Origin: Xiphophorus maculatus
Taxonomy: Eukaryota; Chordata; Actinopteri; Cyprinodontiformes; Poeciliidae
Reading direction: 5' to 3'
Assembly: GCF_002775205.1 (NCBI RefSeq)
Contig: NC_036460.1
Coordinates: 18,070,402-18,134,401 of the forward strand
Length of the DNA: 64,000 nucleotides
Positions 1 through 16,400 of this stretch are shown here, piece by piece. Numbering within the stretch: position 1 is the stretch's first letter; the number at the start of each line of letters is the position of its first letter. The notes beneath the pieces were generated by a model that searched no databases, was not told the DNA's origin, and saw only the letters and a program-made list of their open reading frames with translations. Both the position numbers and the translations under genes were made by a program.

Positions 1-1463
<1,463 letters not shown>

Positions 1464-2500
1464 GGTAGAGAGGGGGAGAAGACGAGGACCAATCAGGAAC
1501 AGATAAGAGCTTCAAACTTTTTTTTTTTTTTTTTTTTTTTAGTGGAGAAACAAAAGATGCCCATCAAGTTCTGGTCAGAGGCCAGAAAATACCAGGTCTG
1601 GTAGTCCAGGCGTGTTATGAAGCTGTACAGAATCAGCCTGGATTGGGACAGATTCCTAAGACTTTCTCTATTTAATGACATTGAACTCGGCATTACAGGC
1701 GTTCAAGCTGTCTCCTGAACACTTCCTTGCATCTTCTCTGTCTTTGTTGCATTCTTACATTCCCACACTCTCTGCAGCAGCTCTGATGAAGTATGGAGGT
1801 CAGGTACGACCTAAAAGCAGAAATCCAAACATCACCCATATTTGCTGAGGAAACAAAGCAAACCTTTACCCTCAAGCACAACTAGATACACAGACTTTTT
1901 TTTTTAAATGGCCCCAAATCTCTCTTTGCCAAGCGAAATGGGGGTGCCTCAAAATCCAATTAGAGCTGGCGGGCTCAGACTAGATGCCTCCCCAGATCAG
2001 CCCATTCCCTCGTCCGTATGCGACACGTCGAATCCTGACGTCTAAGAAAACAGTTGCCACTTTGGTGATTCTCAAAAGGGTTTGAGTCAAACTTGTAGTT
2101 TAAGCTTGCAAATTTATGGATCTGACTGCATAATTGATCTGTTCTGCTGATGGTAAAGCAATGCAATCGGTCCCTCACTTAAGACTGAAGACCGGAATTA
2201 CTTGTTCTAAACCTGCATAAAATGTCCTGTTTTGTCCCTTAATGCCTCAAGGGACATTGAGGGACATTTTTGCATTCCTCAGAATGAAAAAAAAAACCAA
2301 ACATGTATTTATTAATATTTTTCACACATCTTTGAGTGGCTGTAAATTCTGTAGATAGTAATATAAATATTAGGTAGTTGTCCCACCCTTTTTTCTGGCT
2401 CTACAGTCCTACTTCACTGCAGAGCATCTGTCTCACAGGAACATGTGAAGCTCTGTTGAATGAGAAGTTACAGCACTACTCTGAATATTCTAATAAATCT
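1464..2500 (+). other. phox2a: phox2a 3' UTR, approximate end
   Basis: Non-coding sequence after the phox2a stop, with a long T run at 1519-1540. A candidate polyadenylation signal AATAAA lies at 2492-2497. The end is inferred from that signal only; several A-rich spots further on could serve as well. Confidence 0.4.
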
Positions 2501-2654
2501 ACATTATGAAGGCACTACCTGACACCTCTCATGATCTGGTTTCTTGCATGTGACAAAATAAGGTGTTATGACATTATATTAGACCGAATTTCCTGAAATT
2601 AAAAACATGCACTCTCCAACAGACAAGAAAAAAACTGTAACCCTTTGAAAAAAG

Positions 2655-4411
2655 GAAAACTATCAGACTTTTATTGAAAAGACAAAAACAAGGGTGAACA
2701 ATTTACATTAATTTAGTACAACCAAAACACAAGGCTACATATAACTGGAGTGTAGGAGGAGAATAATAACAGGGGTAAGTCTCCATTTCATACACACAAA
2801 TATGAGAACACTGAAAGGCCTGAAAAGGTTAGACACATTTAAATGACATATTTGCTTTGCAGTTTGGCTGTTTGAAATATGTGGGCGGCGAAGAACACTG
2901 GGAACAACGAACTGGGAAAGTTTTTCCACAAACAAATGACTGATTTCTACATCAGAGGACTCATTTAAAGTTTTCCTTCAAACATTATTTCACTCTAAGC
3001 TGTTAATATGACCATAAATAGCATAGTGTGATTCTATAAAAATAGTGTAGCGCGTTACTTAAAACTAAAGAGGTCCATGGAAAACCGCTGGCTAACGTGT
3101 AAAAACATTTCAAGGACTAGCGTCTATACAGGCCGTTTCAGCGAGAAACAGCACCACCTGCTGGGCAAATTAGGGAGCACAATATGTGCAAAGTGTTCGA
3201 GGGGAACAATTCCTATGAGCACAAAATATGGCCCTAAAATACAGAAACATCTGAGACTATGAGAATAAAACCATAAAACCATCTCTTAACCATAGTACGA
3301 CACAATCAGCAGTGTGATGGTTTATTAAATCTGTTCCTGTAATTACACCCTGGTGTGTTAACCAACTCCCTGAACGCTGTGGCATTTCAAACATGACATT
3401 AAACAAATAAAAATCTAGCACTAATGACACAAATGCAGACTCAGAAAATTGAGGCTTAAATAAAAGATGTAATATTCAGTCTCATCAGAGCTCAGTGCAG
3501 CATTCATGACTTGAAATGCATAGCCTTGCTCACTTTTACAGGAATTGTTCAGAACTTGCATATCAGCGTCTGTGGGAAAATAAAACATTTACGCTATAAG
3601 GAACTTCTTTCCAGTACTGTCAAAATGACGACATCAGTTGTGCAAGAACGGTATGACAAAAATGCTGCATCAAGGTGAAAATACACAGTTCCAGCTTTAT
3701 ATGGATCAATTTGGTTAGCTGAAAATTCCCTTTATAATAAAAAATAAACATATAAATACATGCAGCGACACTCACTACCGGCCATAAACCACATAAACTG
3801 CAGCCCAGACATCATTACAAAATACCCGATCTGATTTGAAAAAGTTAGCTCAGATCGCTCAAAATTCACCTAGCTAGCTTCCTTTCTGCCGCTGCACCCC
3901 GTTCATCCACATCACAGAACCTTCAAACACTCAACAAACTTTCATTTCCAAAAATTAGGCTTTGAAATTCTCAAATGTGCCCAATTTGAATGAATCCTCA
4001 AAGAATCCAGTTCTCAAAAAAATGAAAAAAGTAAAAGAAATGTGCTTGCAGCTACAGGTCAGATCTGATGTCACAGCACACAGATTGCACCTCCCCACGC
4101 ATCAGTTTTACCTTTGTTACTCTGTCAAAAAACATTGCATTTACAGCAAGGGGTTCTGTAGTGATGCTCCGAGGACTGAAGTACTTAAATAAGGCCACAC
4201 CTATAACAATAACAACACACATACAGTACAAATGAAAGAGGACGTTGGGTCAGCAAATGTTCTTGAAATTACAAATGGAGTGCAATTTTCTCTCAGAAGG
4301 CACGGTCTGGCATCAGTTAGCAGGTTCCAGCTCGGATCGGGTCGGTTCAGCTGAGAGTCGGCCTCTTGGGGGCCGCCGGTTTGGACGGGTCAAAGTCCAG
4401 TCTGCAGCAGC
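2655..4411 (-). other. inppl1a: inppl1 3' UTR with candidate poly(A) signal
   Basis: About 1.75 kb between the inppl1 stop codon and an AATAAA on the minus strand (TTTATT at 2670-2675 on the plus strand). No ORF in it resembles a protein. With the phox2a end near 2500, the two genes would converge with only about 150 bases between their 3' ends. Confidence 0.5.
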
Positions 4412-7400
4412 TCATTTCTGCTGCTGCTGCTGCTGCCTGAGGCTCTCCAGCAGGATCTGCTTGTGAGCAGGATCCAGGACCCCGGCCTCCTCCAGGTCCT
4501 CCTCGGTGATGTCACTGGAAACAGAGAAAATGACAAGAGTGGAAAATCTTAAGCTGCTCCTTTTGTTGGTGCTAACACACAGAAACACAGGATTGAGTAC
4601 ACAATTTTCAATATGTAGTATTGTTTGGTTAACCTAAATAAAATTAGGATAAGACATGTTTTCATAACCACCAATGAGGTTCTGGCATTGTTCTGACTGG
4701 ATATTTGACAGAATCAGTAGAACTAAATTAAATTAGTTTTCTCAAACTGAACCATGTTTAATGTGCAGTCAATAAATTTCCAATAAAGTTAGAACTTGCT
4801 TTAGCCAATTGAAAACCAGTTGTGATCGTTGTCCTTCTGGAACACACGATGGTGTCCAAGTTTCAGATGAGAAGCTAAATAATTTAGAGGCGGTGCTTCA
4901 TTTCATGCTTCCACACGTTTTGTAACAGAGCAAGTGAAAATCCCAGAGCATTATGACGCCACCGCCATGCTTAACATGGCAGTGGTGCCGTGTTATTTAT
5001 TAGGTCTGAAAGCTTCACCTTTTAGGGTCTGAAAGCTTCACCTTTACCTCTCCAAACGTTCATCTAGCATTTTTCCCCCACAAACATATAAGCATTTGTA
5101 TCATTTAATCATCATCGAAGGTTTTGGTTTTGAGCCAGTTGGTTCAGCAGCTTCCAGTTCATAAAAGGCTTGAGCACAAACATCATCAACTTCCCAACCA
5201 AATTCCATTCATCATTGTGTTTGAGTCAGAATGTTAAAGATTAAAAACAGAGATTTAAATAAACATAATTGTTTCTGATAATCAGAATAGCTAAATGTTC
5301 AACCAGAAGTTTTCTGATGTCTACAAACCATTTGAGGTCCCATTGCAACCTGCTGAAAGACATTTATCCAAATATCAGTAGACGTGTATGTGTATTTTTG
5401 AAAACTGAGCACCAATTACTGCACATGCTCTAAAATCTTAGTCTAAAGTTGCACATCGTATTGTTAAATCACCCTAAAATACATCAAATATATCATTAAG
5501 AACCAAACATTAATAGGACATTCATAGTTTTCCACTTTTCAAATCATTCATTTGCAATTATGATATGAAAGTGTCATGTATTTTTGTAATTATTGTCTAC
5601 AGTAAAAATATGCGAAGATTAAGGAAAACAATAAAATACATGGAGCTTATCTTTAAGGGGCTTTTCCTGCAAACTAAGTGGTCACTTGCTACCCGGGTCT
5701 TTCATTCCAGTTCACCACAGCATTAACACAAACACAGGCGGTGTGTGTTTGTGACGATGGCTACCTGAGGAACTCCAGATCGTCCCAGCCGTTGTGCAGA
5801 AGCCCCGGCTCGTATCTCTCCAGTCCCAGTCTCTGCAGCCACTCGCCCACCGACGACTCTCCCACAGACAAAGATGAGCTACTGCTGCCCCACAGTGCCT
5901 GGACAGGAGAAATGCAGCATCAGCAAAACACAATAACAACTATTTATTACTTCTTTTTTAGGCAATCGTATGGATGTGAATTAGTGACACACAAATACTG
6001 CTCTTGAAAAACATTCCCATTTGAAATACGCATCTCTAGGACACCGGTCACATTAAGACGTAAGATTTACATCATTAAGCGGCACACAGTAACTGCATTT
6101 AATCAGATTATCAAATATATTCATATTTGTTAATGCTATTATTGAACAGGCATCGGAGAAAATAGCAAAACTAACAATCCTGACAATCGGGACAGTTTTA
6201 TTTTTAAACATGAATGAATTTATGATGAGAAATGTATCACGATAAATGATAAACATTATGACAAATGCCCACCCCCAGTTAACAATTCCTTGAAAAGTAC
6301 TCAAAGTTACAACCACAAACATCCATGTATCTCATTGGGCTTTATGTGATGAACCAAGGAAAGAGAATCATTGCTGAAAGATGAAAGAACACAGCAAACA
6401 TGAAGAAGCTGATCTGGTTAGATGTGACACGTGAAGAAACCACAGAGAAGCAGGGTGGTGGAAGCATCATGCTGTGGGGATGCCTTTCTTTGCCAGGGAC
6501 AGGCAAGCCGATGGGAAGATGGGTGGAGTTAAAAACATTGAGAACCTGGAGGCAAATCTGTTAGAGACTGGAAAACACTAGAGACTGGAGCGAAGGTTCA
6601 CCTTCAGCCCTAAACAATCAGACAGAGCTACAATGGACTGGTTTAGATCAAAGCATATCCATTCTGTGCGACCACAACAGGGGAATGAATAATTTTAGGC
6701 TAAACTGTATTTTGGGCAGCTGTCTCACCTCCTCTGGCATGTCCTCTGCTATGCTCTCTGGGATGGGGTTCCTGGGTGGGAAAGTGCGGCAGGCATCTAG
6801 GATACCGATCGTTGGCACTCGAACTGGGGGTGGCGCCGAGGGAGCGCGGGGCGGTTGTCCAGGAAACTCACTCTCACTCAGAGTCTTTGCCATCTGCAGC
6901 ACAGAGCACGACTGATCGTCCAACGCCCCGGCCGCCCCTCGCCTGAAACCGTCTCCCATGACCAGAGGCCCCGCGGGACCGGCCGGCGGGATCCTGACCT
7001 CGGCCAGGTCCGGGTAGAGGGAGCGAGGCTTGCTGAGTTGGGCCTCCGCCGCCGTCTCCAGGGCTCCCTTAGGGAGAGGAGGAGGAGGGAAGTCGGGAGG
7101 CGGGCGATTCAGGGTGCTCCCAACTGTTCCTCCGATTCCTCCACCTTGAGCGCCAGCCAGGGCAGCGCCTCCGTCATCCTCCGAGGAGCTCTCCTCACTG
7201 ACTCCGCGGGATGGGTGTCCTGCCACAGTTCTGCGGGAGTGAGCGGGTCCAGAGGCTGCAGGAGGAGGTTTGGTTCGAGTCCCAGCTGAGGGAGGCGGGG
7301 CTTTAACGGGCAGGGCGGTCGGAGAGGTAGGAGACGAGAGGAGCTCAGCAGCTGATGGGTGTGGAACGCCCTCCAGGATGTAGTAGGCCGGATTGTTGAA

Positions 7401-10400
7401 GCTGTTTTTGCCGATCGATGAATCACCGTCTGGCGTGTCCTGTTTGGATCTTCACAACACAGACAGAATCAAAACATCCAACATTGTAATCTTAGCTGCA
7501 TATGGTTTATCTGCTTGGTTAGGTTTTGTGTTATGAATACATGAGTCTGTCAAGAGTTCGTACCTTGCAGCATTTTCCTCCTTGCAGTTTTTTTCTCCCT
7601 CCTCGTTGACCTTCCCCAGCTCTCCCAGCTGTTTACGAACCACGGACTGTCTGCACCACAAACCAGTCAAAACAATTTAGCATGCAGCTCCAAGAAGATG
7701 CCTCAGGTTACTGACCAAGCCATTCAGAAATCAAAATATACAATCAAAACATATTCTACATGTCAACCTTAATTTCAAATCACCAAATGATTTAATAACT
7801 CTGTTAAAAAAACATATAGTCAAATCTTTAAATCTCGGCCATTTTGCTGTTGAGTCCCTGAATTTGTTTCCCCTCTCATCATAAATCCTCAGCTCTGATT
7901 GGCTGATAATCACTTTCAAACTCCTCAGCACAGAAACTGTTTTCATTCCCGCAGGACTGCAAAACTCCTGATCAATTATCAACTAAAAGATCTACTTTAA
8001 AAATTACAAGAATGTCCAACTACTAACATTAAAAAGCAGGTGATAGGAGTACAGATTATTTCAGAAGTGTTGAATATTGGTGTGGCAATGATTATGCATC
8101 TTAACTTTGACGCCATCTATAAACTATATGAAACCTGTAGAAATAAACGATTCATTTGCAGTCAGCATCCCATTAAACCAGTGGCAAACATTTCACAATT
8201 CAGTCTCTATTTGTGACGCTGTTCCTTTCCTGTCAAAATGCTTCAAAAGAAGACAGATACATTGTTTCCAGGTTACTATTGCTAATAACAGGCAGTCTGG
8301 TCACTGAGCTCAACAGTTCCTGTTGGTTTCCTCGCATAGAAAACACTCTGCTCGGGTCATTCCGGGATCAGAGAGACGTCTGTGTGGGTTTTATGAGTTA
8401 GCCTGTGTTAGTTTCAGTATCAGTAAGCAGTGATGCTGCGCAGGAGGAAACGGCAGGTTGAGTTGTACTGACTTCACATACTCGTGTCCCACTCTGGACA
8501 CCATGGTGGATTTCCCTTTGGGTCCGCTTGTCTCGTCTTGGTCCACGCTGATCCACTCTGAAACAAAAGAGTTCAATTAAACCTGAAGATGCTGCAAAGA
8601 CTTTGGTAAATCTAAATCACTTTTTAGAGCTTAAAAAGGTGAAATATTATAGAGAATTTTATTAGCTTATATTTGATCTCCCTGCCTACATCTGCCTTTG
8701 ATCCAAACACTGTTCCATTACCATACAGTCGCTCCCTGGTGCCCATCCGTTCAGCTGGGACCCTGACCCTCATGGACCCCCGGATGTTTCCTGTTTCTTC
8801 TCCTCGGTGGGACAGGTAGGTGTGGAACTGCTGGGCTGTGCTGCCAATCATTGACTTAAGGGCCAACACACACTCTCCTACCAACAAACACACACAGATG
8901 GTCATTAGGGCTGCGATACAGTCCCCTTCTTATTTAACATCGCAGAGCCCTGCTCCTACCATAGGACTCGTATCCGTCCACCGATTTGACGGTCAGCAGC
9001 AGGTGTTGGTCCTGCAGGTACTCGATTTCCGACAGGAGCGGTTTGAGCGTGGTGAGCTGCTTGTTGGACCAGCCCACACGCAGGAAGTTCACATTGTCGC
9101 TGCTCTGGCTGTCGTTCTCGTAGCTCTTCTTGAACTCTAAAAACGCAGAGGAACGTGGAGAAGAACGGACGAGGGAACGAGGTGGGGAGGAAGAAAGAGG
9201 AGCGAGACGTTTCATTTACATGCAACATGGTGAGGATGCAGTCAATAAATGGATGCTGGCTGACAGGAATACTGACTGTCTGAATTTAGGGAGAGGAGGA
9301 GGGGAGGCAGGATAGGGGTGCAAAAAGAACAATGGTGAGTTTTCATACATCCAGATATATTTTTTTGTGCAAAAAGAAGGTCTGAGCTGCAGTTGAGTGT
9401 AGGATTTAGAATCACTGAGAGGATCCGGAAACCTCCGACTCACCTTCCAGACAGGTGGAGTAAAACTCTATGAAGAACTTAGTCCGGCTTGCCGTCTTCA
9501 CAATGGCCTCAATGCTCTCAAACTCGATGTAGGCCTGCTCTGAAGACTTTGGTAGACCTACAGAGGAAGACAGAAATGGAAACGAGAGAAGGGGGCAGAA
9601 GAGGTGAGAAAGGGTGGAAAGAGTGAGATTAAAGCACGAGTACAGAGGCGGTGGTCGTAAGGAAACTGCAGCAGACATGAAATTAGCCATCTATATCACC
9701 TTGCAAACACATGTATGGTCCTTAAATGTAACATTTTGTCATGTTATAAGAAACTTTAAAGTGTTTTATTGGAATCATATGGTAAACCACAACAAGGAAG
9801 TGCAAAACTACCCTGGTTTTTAGCATGTGCTACAAACTGCAATCTGAAAAGTGTGGTGTGTCTTTCAGTTTCTTTCCCTCTGATACCCCTAAATAAAACT
9901 GAGTGCAACCAAGTGCTTTAACGGGGTCACATGATTATTAAGTGTTAAGCAAGTCAGGTGAGAGAAACTGTAAAAATCTGATGAGTCGTGCACTAAAGTC
10001 CTGTTTGCAGTTAGGTCCTAACCCCACTCTAGAATGACCTAGTCAAAGTCCAGAAGTATAAACACTTTTGCAAGGTACTGTAAAAAACTTCAAATCCAAG
10101 CCCTTGGTTCTGTGGACAAATGTGATTTAAAACATTTACCTTTCTTGGAGACAAACTGAGATGTCACTCCAACCTCAAATGTGCCAAACACCGGGGAATG
10201 GTCACTGGTCACAATATCATCCGTACAGCCTGGAAAACGGCCACAGTCAGCATTCAAAATGCATCCAAAAGCATTTTCAAGCCCAGAACCCATTTTTACT
10301 ATCTTTTATCTGTCTCACCATAGGAGTTGCAAACAATGTGTGTTTCTGGATATGACTTCCACAGGATCCGGTCACACCACGACGGCACATTGGTCCTCAT

Positions 10401-13400
10401 CTAAAGAACAACACAAAAGCTGAATTCTCCTTTGAACTCTCATAAAGAGGAAATGTAGATTAGTGCAGGTCAGAGGAAGGCTGTGATGTTTAAATCCCAA
10501 ACTCACCCCTGTAGCTTTCTGCTTCTGCCACACGTACGTGTCCCTGGAGCCCCGTTCGTAACGGTAGGTGGGAGGGAACGAGATCTCCTCCTCAGCTGCA
10601 CACAAAACGAAAAAGGATTATTTTTCGGTAAATGTAAAAAAAACCCCAAAAAACAGATGCTTTTCATTTTAGTAGATCTACTGGCATTATTCTGACTGTG
10701 CATCCCTAAAAATCAGAAAATTCTGTTGTTTTTAAAGCTGCTCTCTCACTTAAGAGCAAAAAGCTTGCATCCAGCTCCTGACTAAAAAGGTGCTTACACA
10801 TGGTACATGATTTGTACGTCGTATGTGTGAACCGGGAGTACGCAGAACATTTAGTTCCTGCATTTTAAAAGCACAGAAAGGATAATAAGTAAACAAAGCC
10901 TCTTAATATAATTAGACATAATTCCTTAGTTGTTTTTACAAAAGGCTACAACAAGTAATCAGATATTCTAACTTTTAATAGTATCTTTTCAAACTTTTTA
11001 ACAAACAAAAAGATAAAAATTTCTGGGTGAAGGATATTTTTAAAAACAGCTAACCCACAAAATATGCGTATTTACAGCCTATCCCTCTTTTTCCTCTGGT
11101 TTCTCTCTCACTTGCTCTAACTGAAAAGGAAACCTGTGGTTTTAGTGAACTATTTAAAAGGATGGGTAGGTGGTTTTGGTAACTGTGAGTCATAACTTAA
11201 GTTGATTTATGAGGCCACTAAAATTCTGTAAAGGACAGAAACATTTTGACTACGATGAGATTTTAGCTCCTGAAAATAGTGCACACAATAAAAATCTGAT
11301 GAGTGACTAACCAAAGCGTAAAAACACTTTATTCTTCTCTCTCTCCAGGTTGAGCTGGTCCACTTTGAGCAGAGGCTCAAATTCCTTCCTGTTAATGTAA
11401 TTTAAAATTTCCTGCAGAAACACGCAAACAACGGGGACAGAAATGGATCAGAAACGATGTTTCACGCAAAGTTGCTGCAATCGATCGAGTGGACTTTGTT
11501 TTGACTCACCTGAATATCCATATCCAGTCTGTAGTTGAGGTCTCCGAGCCAAAACAGGTGTGTGAAGCGCAGCGAGATGTCGAAGGAGCTCAGCTGTTTG
11601 TCTCCTAGAGACAGCAGCCGAAGGATGTCCAGATAGTTCTGGTTTCTCCTGGAAAAGGTCAAACAGTTGTTGGGTGACAATTGAGAAGACATAAAGCAGA
11701 AAAATAAGGGAAAAAATAGGCTTTTTCACAAATTAAATAAATAAGTAATTTTTAAGTTAATATAAGAAGCAATTTGATGCCTTAGACTGAAGATCATATT
11801 ATTTTGTATTAATAGTAGTCTCACACTTAAAACAAAAATACAGCAAGGCATCACATTCAGCCTGACTCCATGTTTCAACCCTAATTCTCATCAACTAACC
11901 TGAAACCCTGTGATTGCTTCATTATTTCTCTCAGATATCTGATGTAGAGCCAACAGAAAACCTATTCCACTTTCATACACTAGGTGTCAGTAATGGTGAT
12001 GATCATGAAAGGACAGATAAGCCTGCCTAAGGTTGATTGTGCTTTTATTATTATGAAAATCAGGCTATTTACTGGACAGAATGAAAGAGGGGGGAGACAT
12101 GTGGCAAAGGTCATCAGGCTAGGACTCAAACCTGTGATATCTGTGTCAAGGACTAATTCCTTGATGCAGGACTAATTCAGGTTGTGCTTTACCCCTGAAC
12201 CACCACAGACTCAACCACTGCACTATTTCTAATCATTTATGACAAAATCTTTCTTTAATATTCAATAACATTGATTGTACAGATCTAATAGTATGTTGTT
12301 TTTTTTTCCAAATGGAGTTCTGGATGACCAAAAAAATTAAAAACAAGATATAAATGACTGAAATTAGCCTCCTGTAGCAAGGCTGGGACTCAGATACAAG
12401 GTTAGGAGCTCCTTCATCGGGGGGGTAAAAAAATGATAAGGAACTTTATTCCCACTCTGCTTTTCAACCTTCAGAATCATCCATGTGGTGAAAATGTGTT
12501 TTAAAAATAGAGAGATGATAGTTGGTACCTAGCAATCTTCTCATTGCCTGACGTCAGATGACAGTTGACGAATCCAAATGACGTCCCGTTGAACATGAAC
12601 GACACGCCAACCGCACCTTTGTTGCCTTGACAAAAAATTAAGCACACAATATTATGGAAGACCGAAGAGAAAATTAACTTAATTCCTTGTTTTTTAAAAC
12701 TTTTGAAAATTTGAGTTTACAAACTGACGACACAATAGTGAATAATCTTGATAACCAGTTAAAGTAGGCAGTCAGTCGTGTCATTGTTACCCAATGTGTT
12801 AGCGATTCCTGTCTTAACGCTGGACATCCCCACATGGCTGATCCTGTTTTCATGTTCAGGTTTCACCAACACAGCAAGTTTTATGCTCCACAGCGTCTGC
12901 ACGGCGATCTGCAGAAGCCACAACAATAAGGAACCTGTGGTGATCATTTCTGCATTTAGACTAAACTAAAAAAAAAAACAGTCCTAATTCAGCTTTTTAC
13001 AAACTTCTCCTCCGAGATTTCTATTTTTTCTTTTTAGCCACTTCCTAATTTGAAGAGATCTGAGGTGAAAATAAACATTTTCTTCACCGGTTTGTAATCC
13101 AGCTCCGTCTGCTCCTTCAGCACGGCTCGGAGCGACTCCACCCACTCCCGATCACACACCGAGTTCTCCTGCGATCCGAACACGTAAAGGTCATGGGGAA
13201 TGGTGACGGTCATCTCGTCCAGAGTTTTCCCCAGGCCGCGGCACAGCACCCAGGAAGCCACAGATTTAGGTGACGGTACCGAGCCTGAACACAAAGACCA
13301 AGTCTGCCTGTTGGATTAAAACTCTTCACACTTTGGAAATATATGTCAGTGAGCGCTACAGCGTGCTTTTATGTTCCTGACCCATATTCCAGGTGCCAAT

Positions 13401-16400
13401 AAAGATGGAAATCATATCAGGCTCATCCTGGTTGGAATGTTTGTTCTTCATGAGCTGCAGCAGCTGGCAAAATGCCTCCCGCTTCTGAAAAAACGCATCA
13501 GAGGGCAGAGGTTCGTCCAGATTAATTCAAATGTGGAAAAAAGTCTCTTCGTTATTTTCATCAAGTCAGTTATTCAACACATGGAATATCTACTTTTTGC
13601 TGAACAAATACAATACTGACATATGACAGACTTGTATACAGTATTTCTTTCATATCCCATCTTTACTTATTTATAAAGCCATTACAGTTATCCTTAGCAG
13701 TTTTTCACATGAATTATTATTTAAGATTATTCTCTGTCAAATATAAATTTGAAGACTGTATTTTCTATCAAAGTTTGTTTGGTGATTTGAAACTTCCAAA
13801 GGAGAAGAAAAAAAAGAAGGAAAATCAAGGTGGCTAAATACACTGCCTTTCCAAAAAAGTGAAAAATCACTGCAGGGATTATTATGTTTCAACTGGTGAC
13901 AAGTTATATAACCTTAACTGATGCAATGAGTTGAATTTTATTACTTAAAACAACAAGTCAACAACAAGGCACAACCTGTGGAAACTATAGTATGTTCATC
14001 TGTTTCAGAGGGACAAAATGACTGGAATTTACCACGTGAAGAACACATCTAAAAAGATTCCTGACGGTACTAAAACTGGGCTAAGAACTGATCCAAAACA
14101 TTCATAAAAACTGGCGGAAAGTGGGGAACTGATATCTTCATAAACATAATGTGGAAAAAATATTGAATGATTGGTTAAACATGTAGTAAAATTAAATCAT
14201 AAAAGAAACACTAGAATTCACGGCTTTGTGTGCATGAAAGAGCATTTCTACAAAACAATGTGAAGGGAACTGAAGGGTTTGTAACAAACTGCTGTGTAGC
14301 TTTAAGGAAACTATTGATAAATGAAGTTAAATAACAACAAATAAACTTTGCGAGAAAGAATAAAGGTTGGACTCTCGAGCAATGAAAGAAGGTCATGTGG
14401 CCTGATGTTCCACAGCGACGAGAGCATCAGGGTGGGAAGATAAGAGCATGCAGTGGTTCAGGTAGCATTAGACATCATCTTCACACACGGACTGGGCACC
14501 ACAGAGTCCAGACCTTAACCCCAAGTAAGATACTTTGAGATGTGCTGGAGACGTCTGATTCTTTTTTCAATGTCAATAAGATCTTGGTGAACACTGGACG
14601 GATATAAATGCTGTGACTTTGCGGAAGTTTAATGAAAGGATACCACAGTGAATTTCTGTCATAAAAAAGGTGGTCCAACTCAGTGGTTTTTGGTGTGCAA
14701 CGTACTTTTATCGTCGTTGTTAGTGTTATTCACTTCATCTTTCAGAGGACAGAGTGTTATGCCTAACCACTGCATATATGTACAAACCTTGGCGCTGGCA
14801 AAGATGAAGTCTTTCCTCTGACTCTTGTCCTTCTCCTTCTCAAACACAATACCCAGCTTGTTCTGAACCCTCTGGGATTTGATCAGCTGACGGACTGGTG
14901 GGAGACAGACAAGAGGAACAGCAGACAGATGGTTAGGATGGGCTAAATCTTGTTTAGTGCACAAAACATCGGCCATATTTGAAAATCCAACATGTTTATG
15001 GCAGAAAACACTCTCAGGCAAAACTGTTTTCTGCCCCTTTTATTTGCTCTTCCTGCATAAAGCAACTATAACATAGTAATCCCAACAGAAAAAACGTTGT
15101 CACAGTGACAAAAAAGGTTATGTGTCTTTTGTGTGGTGTGTGTAAACATCTGGTTTCTACTGAGAGGACACAGACAAATCCAATTTTCTTCAATCAAAAG
15201 TTTTAAATTGTGCGCATGCTATGTCGCTAATAAGAATAAAAAAATCTCAGATACAAATGATGCTCTGGGTATGAAACAATACCAGCAAAGAGAAACGCAC
15301 ATACTTCAGTCAGTATGCTTATTCTGAATAATAAGCTGTTTAAATGTAAAGAGATTCTTACTTTTGTCGTGTGTGAAGGTGGTCCAGTCCTCCTGGTTGT
15401 CCTTCACCTTCTTCATCACCACCAGCCGCCCTCCCTCGACATCCACAGACAAAGTGTATTTTTGACTCTTTCCTATCTTTGTCAGCTCCGCCAGGTAAAC
15501 ATCCAGCTTCACCTGTGATCAATCAGGAGACATTTTACAAAGAAACAAACACACCTGTGTGCAAATCACTCAAACATAATTTTAAACTTTAACAGGGATC
15601 AAATCCATTAGCTTGGATTGGTGATTCTGATAGTCATTCACCATCTGCAGCAGTTTTAAGCCAGCTGCTACAGCGAACCTCAAAATTAGTGAGCCAGTCT
15701 GTTTCCGTGGTAACACTGATAGTGATATCTTACTTAAAGTTGCTGACTTGTTCAGGAAGATGGTTTTGCATCAAGTTATCTCTTAAAATTTTAGATTTAA
15801 GCCGACTAAATTTGACAAACTTATATATGTAACAAAGCGGTGTTCTCACTTCCTTAAAAATCCTCTCCATTGTGAAGGTGCCAAAAATAATAAACGGCAA
15901 CACAACGTCAAAGATGAGCCAAGAGGAAATGCATTATGATCATTCTTGGTGTCCCACATGTCAGCTGTGCTGACACATTTTGTGACTTACAGAAAACCAA
16001 AGCTGTCCTGCTCAGTCATAATTTAAATCCGGTCTGCCTTCTGGCACACTAAAACACATCTCAGTGGTTAAATTCAAACGTAAAAATGCTTAAACACTGA
16101 AACACAGCAAGTAACAGGCTAAGTGACAAATGTAATAATTTTCCAATTAAGATTACATTATCTTCAAAGAATAATTTGACTTTAAAGGTTCTGGCAAACA
16201 CTAAATCAACGATCTTTACTACTAATCCCTTCAAATATTGCTTTAGTTAAGTGATCTCCTCTGTTGAAACACTGGATGCCATCATCATGCAGTGCGATGA
16301 GAACTAATGAGATCAATCTGTTTGTGGTTGGCTAATGTGTAGGTGGTACCTCAAAGGCCTGCACAGGAATGGCTTTGCTGTGGCGCATGGAGAAAGGCGG

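Noticed and set aside
5003-5045. 23-base tandem duplication as a possible CRISPR-like or regulatory repeat
   Set aside because: Only two copies, within a decayed transposon in a vertebrate intron; a simple slippage duplication explains it.
6855-7289. Plus-strand ORF of 144 codons over the proline-rich inppl1 exon
   Set aside because: It is the opposite strand of the GC-rich exon 6729-7449, whose minus-strand frame matches SHIP2 ([18 protein letters not shown]). The plus frame resembles nothing known.
7109-7426. Alternative frame of the large inppl1 exon, 105 codons
   Set aside because: The other frame continues correctly from both neighbouring exons and carries the conserved motifs; this one is a shadow.
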